A stretch of 62,332 bases of DNA from an uncultured Euryhalocaulis sp. (lineage in GTDB: Bacteria > Pseudomonadota > Alphaproteobacteria > Caulobacterales > Maricaulaceae). Shown here piece by piece: positions 25,061 through 32,930 of this stretch. Below the pieces are notes generated by a model that saw nothing but the letters and a program-made list of their open reading frames with translations, was not told where the DNA came from and did not search any database. Location of the stretch: positions 1 through 62,332 of the forward strand of contig CAJXKJ010000014.1 in the NCBI GenBank assembly GCA_913055605.1, written 5' to 3'. Both the position numbers and the translations under genes were made by a program. Numbering within the stretch: position 1 is the first letter of the stretch; every line of letters starts with the position of its first letter.

Positions 25061-26056
25061 ATGGGCGATATGGGCTTCATCCTCGTCGCCGTCCTGGCCT
25101 TCGTCTCGGTGGCGGGGATCGGCTGGGTGTTCGCCGGCGATTCCGGCAGCTCTACCAAGAAGAAGCGGCTGAAGGCGGTCAGCACCGGCGCGAACGCCGC
25201 CAAGGGCCGCCGCCGCAAGGTCTCCGCGGCGGACCAGGCGCAGGCGCGCCGCAAACAGGTTCAGGATACGCTGAAACAGCTGGAGCAGCGCCAGAAGCGC
25301 CAGCGCAAGAAGTCGCTGTCGCTGGAGGCGCAGCTGCACCAGGCCGGACTGCGCATCACGCCGGTGATGTTCTGGATGATCGCACTCGGCCTCGGCGTGG
25401 TGGTCTTCCTGTTCCTGATGCTGAAGGGGCAGGGGTTCGCGATCTCTGGCGGGCTCGGTTTCGTCGCGGGCTTCGGCCTGCCGCGCTGGTTCCTGGCCGT
25501 CGCGCGCAAGCGCCGGATGAAGAAATTCACCGAGGAGTTCGTGAACGGCATCGACATCATCGTCCGCGGCGTGAAGGCGGGCCTGCCGCTGAACGAATGT
25601 ATCAAGATGATCGTGCGCGAGGTGGACGAGCCGGTGTCCGGCGAATTCCGCCGCCTGATCGAACAGCAGGCCGCGGGCGTCGCCCTCGACGAGGGCCTGC
25701 ACCGCATGTACCGGCGGATGCCCCTGCCGGAGCTCAACTTCTTCGCTACCGTGCTGATCATCCAGCAAAAGACGGGCGGCAACCTGGCCGAGGCGCTGGG
25801 CAATTTGTCCACGGTGCTGCGGTCCCGGAAGATGATGCGCGAAAAGATCGCCGCGCTAAGTTCGGAGGCCAAGGCCTCGGCCTTCATCATCGGCGCGCTG
25901 CCGCCGGGCGTGATGATGCTCGTCTACGTCACCACCCCCTCCTATATGGGCCAGATGTTCACCGAGCCGATGGGCCGCGTCATGCTGGGCGCCGGAGCGC
26001 TCTGGATGGGCGCCGGCATTTTCGTCATGCGCCGCATGATCAACTTCAAATTCTAG
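25061..26056 (+). CDS. tadB: Inner membrane platform protein TadB/CpaG (T2SSF family)
   Basis: 331 residues. An N-terminal membrane segment (~4-24) is followed by a basic, Lys/Gln-rich stretch (~30-90), two helices (~105-145), the T2SSF cytoplasmic domain (FVNGIDIIVRGVKAGLPLNECI...) and a final pair of membrane helices. With TadC it forms the inner membrane platform engaged by CpaF. It starts 6 nt after cpaF. All TadB landmarks are present and it looks functional. Confidence 0.93.
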   Translation: MGDMGFILVAVLAFVSVAGIGWVFAGDSGSSTKKKRLKAVSTGANAAKGRRRKVSAADQAQARRKQVQDTLKQLEQRQKRQRKKSLSLEAQLHQAGLRITPVMFWMIALGLGVVVFLFLMLKGQGFAISGGLGFVAGFGLPRWFLAVARKRRMKKFTEEFVNGIDIIVRGVKAGLPLNECIKMIVREVDEPVSGEFRRLIEQQAAGVALDEGLHRMYRRMPLPELNFFATVLIIQQKTGGNLAEALGNLSTVLRSRKMMREKIAALSSEAKASAFIIGALPPGVMMLVYVTTPSYMGQMFTEPMGRVMLGAGALWMGAGIFVMRRMINFKF

Positions 26057-26069
26057 GGCGGGCGAGACG

Positions 26070-27032
26070 ATGATCGACCGGCTGATCGACCCCAGCTTCC
26101 TCATCATGGCCGTCACCGCGATCGCGGTGTTCGCCACCGTCATGACCCTGGTCGGCCCGATCCTCAGCCCCGACCGTTTCGCCGGCCGGCTGAAATCCGT
26201 CGCCAACCAGCGCGAGCGCCTGCGCCGTCAGAACCGCGAGCAGCTGGCCCGGGAAGCCCAGCGCGGCCTGCGCAAGGGCGAAAGCGGCGGGCTGATGAAG
26301 AACATCGTCGACAACCTGAACCTGATGAAGCTTCTGGAAGACCCGAAGCTGAACGACAAGCTGATGCAGGCCGGCCTGCGCGGCCAGGGCCCGGTCGTCG
26401 CCTTCTATTTCGCCCGCTTCGTCGCCCCGATCATCCTCGGGGCGCTGACCGCGGCCTATCTTTTCTTCCTGAACGACTTCAACCAGCCGCCCATCACCCG
26501 GATGTGCATCTCGGTCCTGGCGCTGGGCGCCGGCTATTATCTGCCCGGCGTCTGGGTGAAGAATCTGGGCCAGAAGCGCCGCGACTCCATCATGGGCGCC
26601 TTCCCGGACGCGCTCGACCTGCTGCTGATCTGCGTGGAATCCGGCATGTCGGTGGAGGCGGCGTTCCAGAAAGTCGCCACCGAAGTCGGCGCGACCTCCA
26701 TCGAACTGGCCGAGGAACTGCACCTGACCACCGCGGAGCTCGCTTACCTGCAGGAGCGCCGCCAGGCCTATGAGAACCTCGCCAAGCGCACCAATCACCC
26801 CGGCGTCCGCTCGGTCGCCACGGCGCTGATCCAGGCCGAACGCTACGGCACGCCGGTTGGCTCCGCGTTGCGGGTCATGGCCAAGGAAAACCGCGATCTG
26901 CGCATCGCAGCGGCCGAAAAGAAGGCCGCCGCCCTGCCGGCAAAGCTCACCGTGCCGATGATCGTCTTCTTCCTGCCGGTGCTGTTCCTGGTGATCATGG
27001 GGCCCGCCTTCATCCGCTTCCAGCAGATGTAG
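26070..27032 (+). CDS. tadC: Inner membrane platform protein TadC/CpaH (T2SSF family)
   Basis: 320 residues. One membrane helix near residues 8-30, two more around 115-165, a T2SSF domain (PDALDLLLICVESGMSVEAAFQKVA), and a C-terminal helix (IVFFLPVLFLVIMGPAFI). It partners TadB. It starts 13 nt after tadB and is the last pilus gene in this direction. No tadD-type TPR gene follows, so that component is missing or elsewhere. Confidence 0.93.
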   Translation: MIDRLIDPSFLIMAVTAIAVFATVMTLVGPILSPDRFAGRLKSVANQRERLRRQNREQLAREAQRGLRKGESGGLMKNIVDNLNLMKLLEDPKLNDKLMQAGLRGQGPVVAFYFARFVAPIILGALTAAYLFFLNDFNQPPITRMCISVLALGAGYYLPGVWVKNLGQKRRDSIMGAFPDALDLLLICVESGMSVEAAFQKVATEVGATSIELAEELHLTTAELAYLQERRQAYENLAKRTNHPGVRSVATALIQAERYGTPVGSALRVMAKENRDLRIAAAEKKAAALPAKLTVPMIVFFLPVLFLVIMGPAFIRFQQM

Positions 27033-27041
27033 AGGCGCTTT

Positions 27042-27058
27042 CCGGGCGCTGCGCCCGG
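27042..27058 (+). terminator. Hairpin after tadC, without T-tract
   Basis: CCGGGCG-CTG-CGCCCGG forms a 7-bp stem with a 3-nt loop 9 nt after the tadC stop. There is no following run of T, so it is at best a weak terminator or an mRNA 3'-end protector. Confidence 0.35.
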
Positions 27059-27121
27059 CGCCCGTCACATTTAATTCTGATGGAAATCAAGTTTTGCTGC
27101 GTCCGGTTCGGCGCGCGCTGC

Positions 27122-27150
27122 TTGCGAAAACAAGGAATTTCGGGCATATT
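27122..27150 (+). promoter_or_regulatory. Sigma-70-like promoter for the cold-shock gene
   Basis: TTGCGA at 27122-27127 and CATATT at 27145-27150 are separated by exactly 17 bp. A start near 27157 would give a leader of about 170 nt before the csp ATG, close to the length of the E. coli cspA leader (about 159 nt, from memory). Confidence 0.5.
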
Positions 27151-27199
27151 CAGGGGTAGCGTTAAGAGTATCGGACGTCGCGTGAAGTGAACGGTGCCC

Positions 27200-27305
27200 G
27201 ACCGCCTGGGCGGTCACAGAAGCAAACTCCCTTCCCAGACAACCGTACGTCTAAAGCGCCTGCGCCGGGCATGTCGCCCTCGCACACATCGGCGGACGTT
27301 CCGCC
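27200..27305 (+). promoter_or_regulatory. Structured 5' leader of the cold-shock mRNA
   Basis: Two hairpins are visible: GACCGC-CTGG-GCGGTC at 27200-27215 and GGCGGA-CGT-TCCGCC at 27291-27305. The second ends 6-8 nt before the AGGAAGG ribosome binding site. Cold-shock genes often use a long structured leader to regulate translation by temperature, so a thermosensing role is plausible but unproven. Confidence 0.45.
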
Positions 27306-27328
27306 GGCAGCTTAGGAAGGGCCATTTC

Positions 27329-27547
27329 ATGGGCCAACTCACTGGTACCGTTAAGTTCTTCAACACCTCGAAGGGCTTCGGTTTCATCTCGCCGTCCGAT
27401 GGCGGCCGTGACGTTTTCGTTCACATCTCCGCGGTCGAGCGTTCGGGCCTGACCTCCCTGGCCGAAGGCCAGAAGGTCGAGTTCGACTCCGAACCGGATC
27501 CGCGCGGCAAAGGCCCGCGTGCGGTCAACCTCTCGGTCGCCGACTAA
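27329..27547 (+). CDS. cspA: Cold-shock domain protein (CspA family)
   Basis: 72 residues, a single cold-shock OB-fold. RNP1 (KGFGFI) and RNP2 (VFVHIS) are both intact, so it should bind single-stranded RNA or DNA and act as an RNA chaperone. AGGAAGG provides the ribosome binding site for the ATG at 27329. It has its own promoter candidate and terminator and is monocistronic. Which of several alphaproteobacterial Csp paralogues it equals cannot be decided from sequence alone. Confidence 0.93.
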   Translation: MGQLTGTVKFFNTSKGFGFISPSDGGRDVFVHISAVERSGLTSLAEGQKVEFDSEPDPRGKGPRAVNLSVAD

Positions 27548-27575
27548 CGCGCCGAATTTCCGTCCTCGGACGGCG

Positions 27576-27606
27576 AACGGCCCGGGCTCTGCCCGGGCCG
27601 TTTTCG
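27576..27606 (+). terminator. Rho-independent terminator after the cold-shock gene
   Basis: A 10-bp GC stem (CGGCCCGGGC with GCCCGGGCCG), a TCT loop and TTTT follow the stop by about 30 nt. Confidence 0.9.
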
Positions 27607-27672
27607 TTTCCGGCTGCGTCTTTTCCCGGTGCTTTCCGGGCGCCTTTCCAGTGCTGATCCGGGTCCGGACCC

Positions 27673-28821
27673 CTAGCTGTCCACGCCGCCCCACACCTTT
27701 TCGGCCACCTTCACCACCAGCTCCAGCTTGCGCCACTGGTCGTCCATCGTGACCAGATTGCCTTCCTCGGTTGAGGAGAACCCGCATTGCGGCGCGATGC
27801 CCAGCTGGTCCAGCGGCGCGAATTTCGCCGCCGCGTCGATCTGCTTCGCGATCGCGTCCACGCTCTCCAGCTCGCCGGTCTTGGTGGTGATGAAGCCCGG
27901 CATGACGCGCTTATGGCCTTTCGGCAGCAGCCGCAGCGGCTCCAGTCCGCCCGCGCGCTCGCTGTCGTACTCCATGAAATAGATGTCGATATCCATCTTG
28001 TTGAACAGCGCGTCCGCCGCCGGATCGTAACCGCCCTCGGCCACGAAGGTGCTGCGGAAATTGCCCCGGCACAGATGGATCGCCGCGGTCATGTCGTCCG
28101 GCCGGTCCTTCACCGCGCCATCGATCATCGCCGCGTACTGGTCGATCAGCCAGTCCGGATCGATCCCCCGGTCCGACCATTCCTTGCGGATTTTCTGGTC
28201 GCACAGATAGACGATGAACACCTCGTCCAGCTGGATGTAGCGGCAACCGGCGTCGTAGAAGCCCTGCACCGCGCCCCGGAACGCCGCCGTCAGGTCCGCG
28301 AAATAGGCCTCCAGATCCTCCTTGTACTCAGGATGGATCAGGTCCTCCGGCAGCATCCGGAAATGCGCGGCGCTGGGCGCCGGAATGGAAATCTTCGGCT
28401 GCGCCTCGCGCGTCGTGCGCGCCAGATATTCGAAATGCTCCAGCATCGGATGGCTGGACCAGCCGACCTTGCCGGTCACCGCCGGATAGATCGGCCGCAG
28501 ATTGGCGCCGTGGAACTGCACGCCCTCCTGTTTCTGGAACAGCTCGATCCCGTCCAGCCCGCCCAGGAAATCGTAATGCCAGAAGGAGCGGCGGAATTCT
28601 CCGTCCGTCGCTTCCGGCATCCCGACATTTTCCTGCTGGCGGACGGCGGCGGCGATTTCCGCGTCCTCCACGGCGCGCAGCTCTTCGGCGCCGATCGTCT
28701 CGTCCTCGAAAAATGCGCGCCGCGCCGCTTTCAGCGGTTCCGGCCGCAGCAAGCTGCCGACCTGGCCCGCGCGGAAGGGAGCGGCGGCGGTCTTGGCTGA
28801 TCCGGAGCTGATCGCGGTCAT
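27673..28821 (-). CDS. MetE-like cobalamin-independent methyltransferase (C-terminal catalytic domain only)
   Basis: 382 residues of the UROD/MetE barrel, equivalent to the catalytic half of methionine synthase MetE (the YxjG/YxjH group). The zinc-ligand region HLCRGNF and the second CGFSS site are visible, along with GQVGSLLRP near the start and DGEFRRSFWHYDFL. Such short proteins transfer methyl groups to homocysteine or other thiols; the donor is unknown, and the N-terminal folate half of MetE is absent. It is monocistronic and transcribed towards the csp terminator. It diverges from the DUF2793 gene across 207 bp. Confidence 0.85.
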   Translation of the reverse strand: MTAISSGSAKTAAAPFRAGQVGSLLRPEPLKAARRAFFEDETIGAEELRAVEDAEIAAAVRQQENVGMPEATDGEFRRSFWHYDFLGGLDGIELFQKQEGVQFHGANLRPIYPAVTGKVGWSSHPMLEHFEYLARTTREAQPKISIPAPSAAHFRMLPEDLIHPEYKEDLEAYFADLTAAFRGAVQGFYDAGCRYIQLDEVFIVYLCDQKIRKEWSDRGIDPDWLIDQYAAMIDGAVKDRPDDMTAAIHLCRGNFRSTFVAEGGYDPAADALFNKMDIDIYFMEYDSERAGGLEPLRLLPKGHKRVMPGFITTKTGELESVDAIAKQIDAAAKFAPLDQLGIAPQCGFSSTEEGNLVTMDDQWRKLELVVKVAEKVWGGVDS

Positions 28822-29028
28822 TTTCGTTGATCCCTAGTCATTTGGATGCGCGTGATAGCCGCCGGGCGAAGGGCAGGGCAAGCCGAAGCGGCGTCCGGCG
28901 CAGGCGCAGATTGTCGCGGCCCGATATTTCAGGCGCTTGGGCGCCCGATTGCGGGGACAAGGACGAACCGATCCGCCCCCGGCGCGGCGCGGCGATACTG
29001 ACCGGCATATCGGCGAACGGGATCGCGC

Positions 29029-29925
29029 ATGTCGGACTTCTCCACCAATCTCCAGCTTCCATATCTGATGCCGGCACAGGCGCAGAAGCACGTCACCGTG
29101 AACGAGTCGCTTCGCCGGATGGACGCGCTGGTCCAGATGCGCGTGCAGAGCCGCGCGACGACGGCGCAGCCAGGGTCTCCGGCCGACGGCGAATTGTGGA
29201 TCCTGCCGGACGGCAAGAGCGGGGCGGACTGGGACGGCTTCACCGCCGGCCGGATCGCCTATTACCGCGACGGCGCGTGGGAAGAGGTGACGCCGAGGGC
29301 GGGCTGGTTCGCCTTCGTCATGGACGAGGCGCTGCTGTGCGTCTTCGGCGGCGTGGACTGGACCTCCGCCCTGGCGGCGAGCGATGCGCTGCTGGCGGGC
29401 GACCTGGCCGATGCGGCGGCGGTGAGTGAACTGGACCAGCAGGTGAAAGCCGGCAGCACGCCGGCCTTCGCCGGGGTGCAGTTTCCCGCGACGCAGGCGC
29501 CGAGCGCCGACCCGAACACGCTGGACGATTACGAGGAGGGCGGCTGGACGCCGAGCATCAGTTTCGGCGGCGGAGCCGTCGGGCTGACCTATGGCGCCAA
29601 TAATGGCGGGCGCTATCGCAAGATCGGCGGCTTTGTGTTCGCCAGCGGCTATCTGGAAGTGACCGGCAAGGGCTCCAGCACCGGCGGCGCGGCGCTGGGC
29701 GGCCTGCCGTTTCCCGTGGCCGGCGCCGGGCTGGGCGCCCACGCGGCGGGCGCAATCGCGCAGATACCGGGCGTGACCGCCAGCGCCGGACTGCCGTCCT
29801 TGCTGATCGCGCCGGGCGGCTCCACGGCCGTGTTCGGTGAGACGGGATCGGCGGCGCAGCTGACGCATGCGGCGTTTCCGGCCTCCTTCTCCTGCCTGTT
29901 TTCGCTGATGTACGGGGCGGCCTAG
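29029..29925 (+). CDS. DUF2793 protein (phage/GTA tail-fibre-like)
   Basis: 298 residues. The N-terminal ~110 residues are DUF2793 (LPYLMPAQAQKHVTVNESLRRMDALVQ, then WEEVTPRAGWFAFVMDEALL). This domain is found in alphaproteobacterial phage and gene-transfer-agent tail fibres or spikes. The C-terminal half is Gly/Ala/Ser-rich with beta-repeat character (YEEGGWTPSISFGGGAVGLTYG), as in receptor-binding tips. It begins a compact three-gene run with an M15 peptidase and a holin-like protein. No capsid, terminase or portal gene is near, so the locus looks detached from any phage body. Confidence 0.78.
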   Translation: MSDFSTNLQLPYLMPAQAQKHVTVNESLRRMDALVQMRVQSRATTAQPGSPADGELWILPDGKSGADWDGFTAGRIAYYRDGAWEEVTPRAGWFAFVMDEALLCVFGGVDWTSALAASDALLAGDLADAAAVSELDQQVKAGSTPAFAGVQFPATQAPSADPNTLDDYEEGGWTPSISFGGGAVGLTYGANNGGRYRKIGGFVFASGYLEVTGKGSSTGGAALGGLPFPVAGAGLGAHAAGAIAQIPGVTASAGLPSLLIAPGGSTAVFGETGSAAQLTHAAFPASFSCLFSLMYGAA

Positions 29926-29931
29926 ACGCCC

Positions 29932-30384
29932 ATGCTGCTGCCGTCCTGGACCGAGGCGCCGGCGGAGTGGCGCTGGGCGAATTTCACGCCGGGCGAGCTG
30001 GCCTGCCGCTGCGGCGGGCGTTTCTGCGGCGGCGAGTACTGGCACGATCCGGTCTTTCTGGATGCGCTGCAAACACTGCGCGAGGCGATGGGCGCGCCGG
30101 TCAGTGTGAACAGCGCCCATCGCTACGGACTGTGGAACGCCCATGTCGGCGGCGCGCCCGCCAGCCAGCACAAGATGATCGCGGCGGACATCCGCATTGC
30201 GTGCCACGATCCGGGCCGGCTGCTGGCGGCCGGTCGCGAGGCGGGGTTCGGCAGCTTCGGCCTGTACCGGACCTTCATCCATATGGATCTGCGCGCCGGG
30301 CGACGCTGGTTCGGCGCCGGGGCGCGCAGCGCATGGACCGGCATTCTGGAGACAAGCGGAGAGGCGAGACGATGGTGGACCTAG
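29932..30384 (+). CDS. M15-family peptidoglycan peptidase (endolysin-like)
   Basis: 150 residues, a compact zinc peptidase. SQHKMIAADI gives the family's H-x6-D-type zinc ligands and FIHMDLR the third histidine. Such small M15 enzymes cleave peptide cross-links in the wall and act as phage endolysins or D,D-carboxypeptidases. No signal peptide is seen, which fits release through a holin. It starts 6 nt after the DUF2793 gene and overlaps the following membrane-protein gene by 13 nt, so the three are one operon. Confidence 0.82.
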   Translation: MLLPSWTEAPAEWRWANFTPGELACRCGGRFCGGEYWHDPVFLDALQTLREAMGAPVSVNSAHRYGLWNAHVGGAPASQHKMIAADIRIACHDPGRLLAAGREAGFGSFGLYRTFIHMDLRAGRRWFGAGARSAWTGILETSGEARRWWT

Positions 30385-30899
30385 CGCAACTGGGGCTTTC
30401 GGCGGCCGGCGGCGGCCTGTTCGGCGTGGCCGGAACGGTGCTGGGCCGGGTGGTGGGCCTGTTCGAGATGCGGGAGCGGCGGCGCGACCAGGCGCTGGCC
30501 TTCGAGCACGAGACCAGACGCTGGGCGCAGGAGCAGGAGATGCAGCGCCTGCAGAACGCGGCGCGGCGGGACGAGACCGAATCCGAACTGGCGCTGGCGC
30601 AGGCCGCGGGCGCCTGGTCCGCGCTGGGCGCTTCATACGCCGCGGAGGCCGCCATCGGTCCCAGCTATCGCTGGGTCGAAGCCGTGCGGGGGCTGGTGCG
30701 GCCGGTGCTGACGGTGGGGCTGTGGTGCGCCGTGGTTTCGATCTTTTTCCGAACCGCGAGCGACCAGGCGCGCTGGCTGGCGGAGGCCGAGCGGGCGGAG
30801 ACCGTCGCCTATCTGATCGACTCTGTCGTCTTCGCGGCGACGGCGGCGACGCTGTGGTGGTTCGGCGACCGGCCGCAGCGGAGTCGCCCCGCGCGCTAG
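30372..30899 (+). CDS. Holin-like membrane protein of the GTA/phage module
   Basis: 175 residues. A Gly-rich hydrophobic N-terminus (LSAAGGGLFGVAGTVLG) is followed by an amphipathic, probably coiled stretch rich in Glu, Arg and Gln (~25-75) and two C-terminal membrane helices (~110-130 and ~145-165). Length, topology and overlap with an M15 peptidase gene suggest a holin or spanin-like partner, as in GTA lysis cassettes. The identification rests on context; the sequence itself is not one I recognise. Confidence 0.55.
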   Translation: MVDLAQLGLSAAGGGLFGVAGTVLGRVVGLFEMRERRRDQALAFEHETRRWAQEQEMQRLQNAARRDETESELALAQAAGAWSALGASYAAEAAIGPSYRWVEAVRGLVRPVLTVGLWCAVVSIFFRTASDQARWLAEAERAETVAYLIDSVVFAATAATLWWFGDRPQRSRPAR

Positions 30900-30992
30900 C
30901 GCCGCTCGCCTTTCCGGCGAACGGCGCCGCGATTGCGCCCTCTCTCCCCACGTGCGGGAAGCCGCACAAGCCTGAGGGGAAACCGCGTCGCG

Positions 30993-31193
30993 ATGACACA
31001 AGCTCTTCGCCTTCTATGGGCCGTGCTATTTCACAGCGCGGTGGCCGCGTCCGCGGTCCATGTGGCGCTCGCGGGCTTCATCCCGGGGCTGGAGGGGCCG
31101 ACGCGCGCGATCGTGTCGACCTCGACAAAGGCGCTGGACCAGGCGGGGGACGAGGTTCACCGCATTCGCGGCCTGGCCGCGCGGCTCAAATAG
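30993..31193 (+). CDS. Small membrane protein, unknown
   Basis: 66 residues with one hydrophobic helix (~5-28: LRLLWAVLFHSAVAASAVHVALAGFI) and a short polar C-terminus. It follows the holin-like gene by 93 nt on the same strand and may belong to the module. The ribosome binding site (GAGGGG) is about 12 nt from the ATG, longer than ideal. Codon use fits the GC-rich background. No family is recognised. Confidence 0.5.
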   Translation: MTQALRLLWAVLFHSAVAASAVHVALAGFIPGLEGPTRAIVSTSTKALDQAGDEVHRIRGLAARLK

Positions 31194-31251
31194 ATCAATC
31201 CGGCGCCGCGCTTGCTGCATGCCCCTGGGCAGCGAGGGGGATTGGCCCGGG

Positions 31252-31425
31252 ATGAAACGGTTCGCCAATCGCGCGGGACGCGCGATTTCCATGGCGGTGG
31301 TTGCGCTTGCGCTTCTGACGGCCGGCAATCTGGTTGTGCATGAAGCGCGCGGACGCGGGGAAACCGCCGCCGCGCCGGAGGCCGTGGCGCGGATAACGCC
31401 CGCGCTTCGGGGCGCCTACGACTGA
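31252..31425 (+). CDS. Small membrane-anchored protein, unknown
   Basis: 57 residues with a single hydrophobic helix (~12-30, ISMAVVALALLTAG) and an Ala/Arg-rich tail. An in-frame ATG at 31219 would add 11 residues. The AGGGGG before 31252 is about 12 nt away. Coding is plausible but not certain; no homologue comes to mind. Confidence 0.4.
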   Translation: MKRFANRAGRAISMAVVALALLTAGNLVVHEARGRGETAAAPEAVARITPALRGAYD

Positions 31426-31468
31426 TGTGTGCGGTCGTGGCGTTGCGCGCGATGCGCGCCCTCCGGAC

Positions 31469-31906
31469 CTATCCCGCCTGTGCGGACAGGCTCTCCAGCG
31501 TTGGGCGCAGACCTTCGAGGTCGTAGCCGCACTCGCGCGTGGCCTCCAGCAACACGTCAGCTTTCCCGCCGTTGGCCGCCTCGGCGAGCGCCCAGAGCGC
31601 GGCGGAGCGCGCGCCGGACAGGCAATAGGCCAGAACCGGACCGCCGGCGCCGTTCAGTGCGCCGCGCATCGCGTCCACATCCGCCATGCTGAGCGCGGAC
31701 ATCTGGACCGGGATATGGGCGTAGGCGAGGCCCGCCTGTTCAGCCAGCTCACGGGCGGTTTCGTCCGGCATCTGATCGGGGGCTTCGCCCTCTACCCGAT
31801 TATTGATCACCAGTTTCACGCCTGCGTCCGCGGCGCGCTGGAAGTCCTCCGGCGCCAGCTGGGGCGCCAGCATGATCGCGTCGCCCGCTTTGCGGAATTC
31901 GGCCAT
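31469..31906 (-). CDS. TIGR01244/DUF442-type protein (phosphatase- or sulfurtransferase-like)
   Basis: 145 residues. DUF442 proteins have a dual-specificity-phosphatase or rhodanese-like fold; the active-site loop here is AYCLSGARS, with the nucleophilic cysteine followed by GxRS. FQRAADAGVKLVINNRVEGEAPDQM near the start is typical. In relatives the domain is fused to a beta-lactamase-like sulfur dioxygenase (Blh) linked to sulfide metabolism; here it is alone. The ATG at 31906 follows AGGAGA; an earlier in-frame ATG at 31942 is less likely. It diverges from the ABC permease operon. Confidence 0.8.
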   Translation of the reverse strand: MAEFRKAGDAIMLAPQLAPEDFQRAADAGVKLVINNRVEGEAPDQMPDETARELAEQAGLAYAHIPVQMSALSMADVDAMRGALNGAGGPVLAYCLSGARSAALWALAEAANGGKADVLLEATRECGYDLEGLRPTLESLSAQAG

Positions 31907-32000
31907 AAGTCGTTTCTCCTGCTTGCATATCCACATTGACACTGCATGGCGGGCCGTGAAAGCTCGCCTCTACCGCTGGCCACCTACGACATTCCAAAGA

Positions 32001-32930
32001 ATGCTGCGCTACGCACTCAGGCGTTTGCTGATCGCGATCCCGACGCTTTTCGTGATCATCACCATCGCTTTCTTCATGATGCGGGTCGCCCCGGGCAGCC
32101 CGTTCGCGATGGATCGGCAATTGCCGCCCCAGATCGAGGCGAACGTCCGGGCGGCCTATGGCCTGGACCGGCCCCTGATCGCGCAATACGGCGACTATCT
32201 GTCGAAAGTCGTGCGCGGCGATCTGGGGCCGTCGTTGAAATACCGCGACAAGTCGGTGGCCGACATCATCGTGGAAGGCCTGCCGGTCTCGGCGACGATC
32301 GGGTTCTGCGCCCTGGCGCTGGCGCTCGCGGTCGGGGTCACGCTGGGCGTTCTCGCCGCGCTCCGCCAGAACAGGCCCGCCGATTTCAGCGTCATGGCCG
32401 TGGCGATGATCGGCATATCCATTCCGACATTCGTGACCGGCCCGCTGCTGGCGCTGGCGTTCGGCGTGCAGCTGGGCTGGCTGCCGTCCGGCGGGCTGGA
32501 CCGCGGGCGCATGACGCTGGCGACGCTGGCTTTGCCGGTGATCACGCTGGCCCTGCCGCAGATCGCCATCGTGTCGCGGCTGATGCGCGCCTCGATGATC
32601 GAGGTGATCCGCTCCAACTATGTGCGCACCGCGCGCGCCAAGGGCCTGTCGGCCACGCGGGTTATCGTGCGGCATACGCTGCGCGCGGCGCTGCTGCCTC
32701 TGGTTTCCTATATGGGGCCGGCGCTGGCCGGTCTGATGACCGGTTCGCTGATCGTGGAGCAGGTGTTCCAGCTGCCCGGGATCGGGCGGCAGTTCGTGAT
32801 CGGGGCGCTGCAGCGCGACTACACGGTCGTGATGGGGGTCGTGATCCTGTATGCGAGCCTGATCATGTTGATGAACCTGATCGCCGATCTGCTGTACGGC
32901 GTCCTCGACCCGAAGGTGAAATACTCATGA
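32001..32930 (+). CDS. ABC importer permease, OppB/DppB type
   Basis: 309 residues, six membrane helices. The opening MLRYALRRLLIAIPTL and VAPGSPF are characteristic of the family, and the EAA loop contains VRTARAKGLSATRVIVRHTLR. It imports peptides or similar small solutes. The ATG lacks an obvious ribosome binding site. The stop overlaps the next gene's start (ATGA), so the two permeases are coupled. No adjacent ATPase genes are seen. Confidence 0.92.
   Translation: MLRYALRRLLIAIPTLFVIITIAFFMMRVAPGSPFAMDRQLPPQIEANVRAAYGLDRPLIAQYGDYLSKVVRGDLGPSLKYRDKSVADIIVEGLPVSATIGFCALALALAVGVTLGVLAALRQNRPADFSVMAVAMIGISIPTFVTGPLLALAFGVQLGWLPSGGLDRGRMTLATLALPVITLALPQIAIVSRLMRASMIEVIRSNYVRTARAKGLSATRVIVRHTLRAALLPLVSYMGPALAGLMTGSLIVEQVFQLPGIGRQFVIGALQRDYTVVMGVVILYASLIMLMNLIADLLYGVLDPKVKYS

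Noticed and set aside
23732-25768. Long minus-strand open frame opposite cpaF and tadB
   Set aside because: It is the complement of two intact pilus genes, rich in His/Asp/Gln, with no domain signature.
29029-30899. Complete prophage
   Set aside because: No integrase, terminase, portal, capsid or repressor gene is present in or beside the module.
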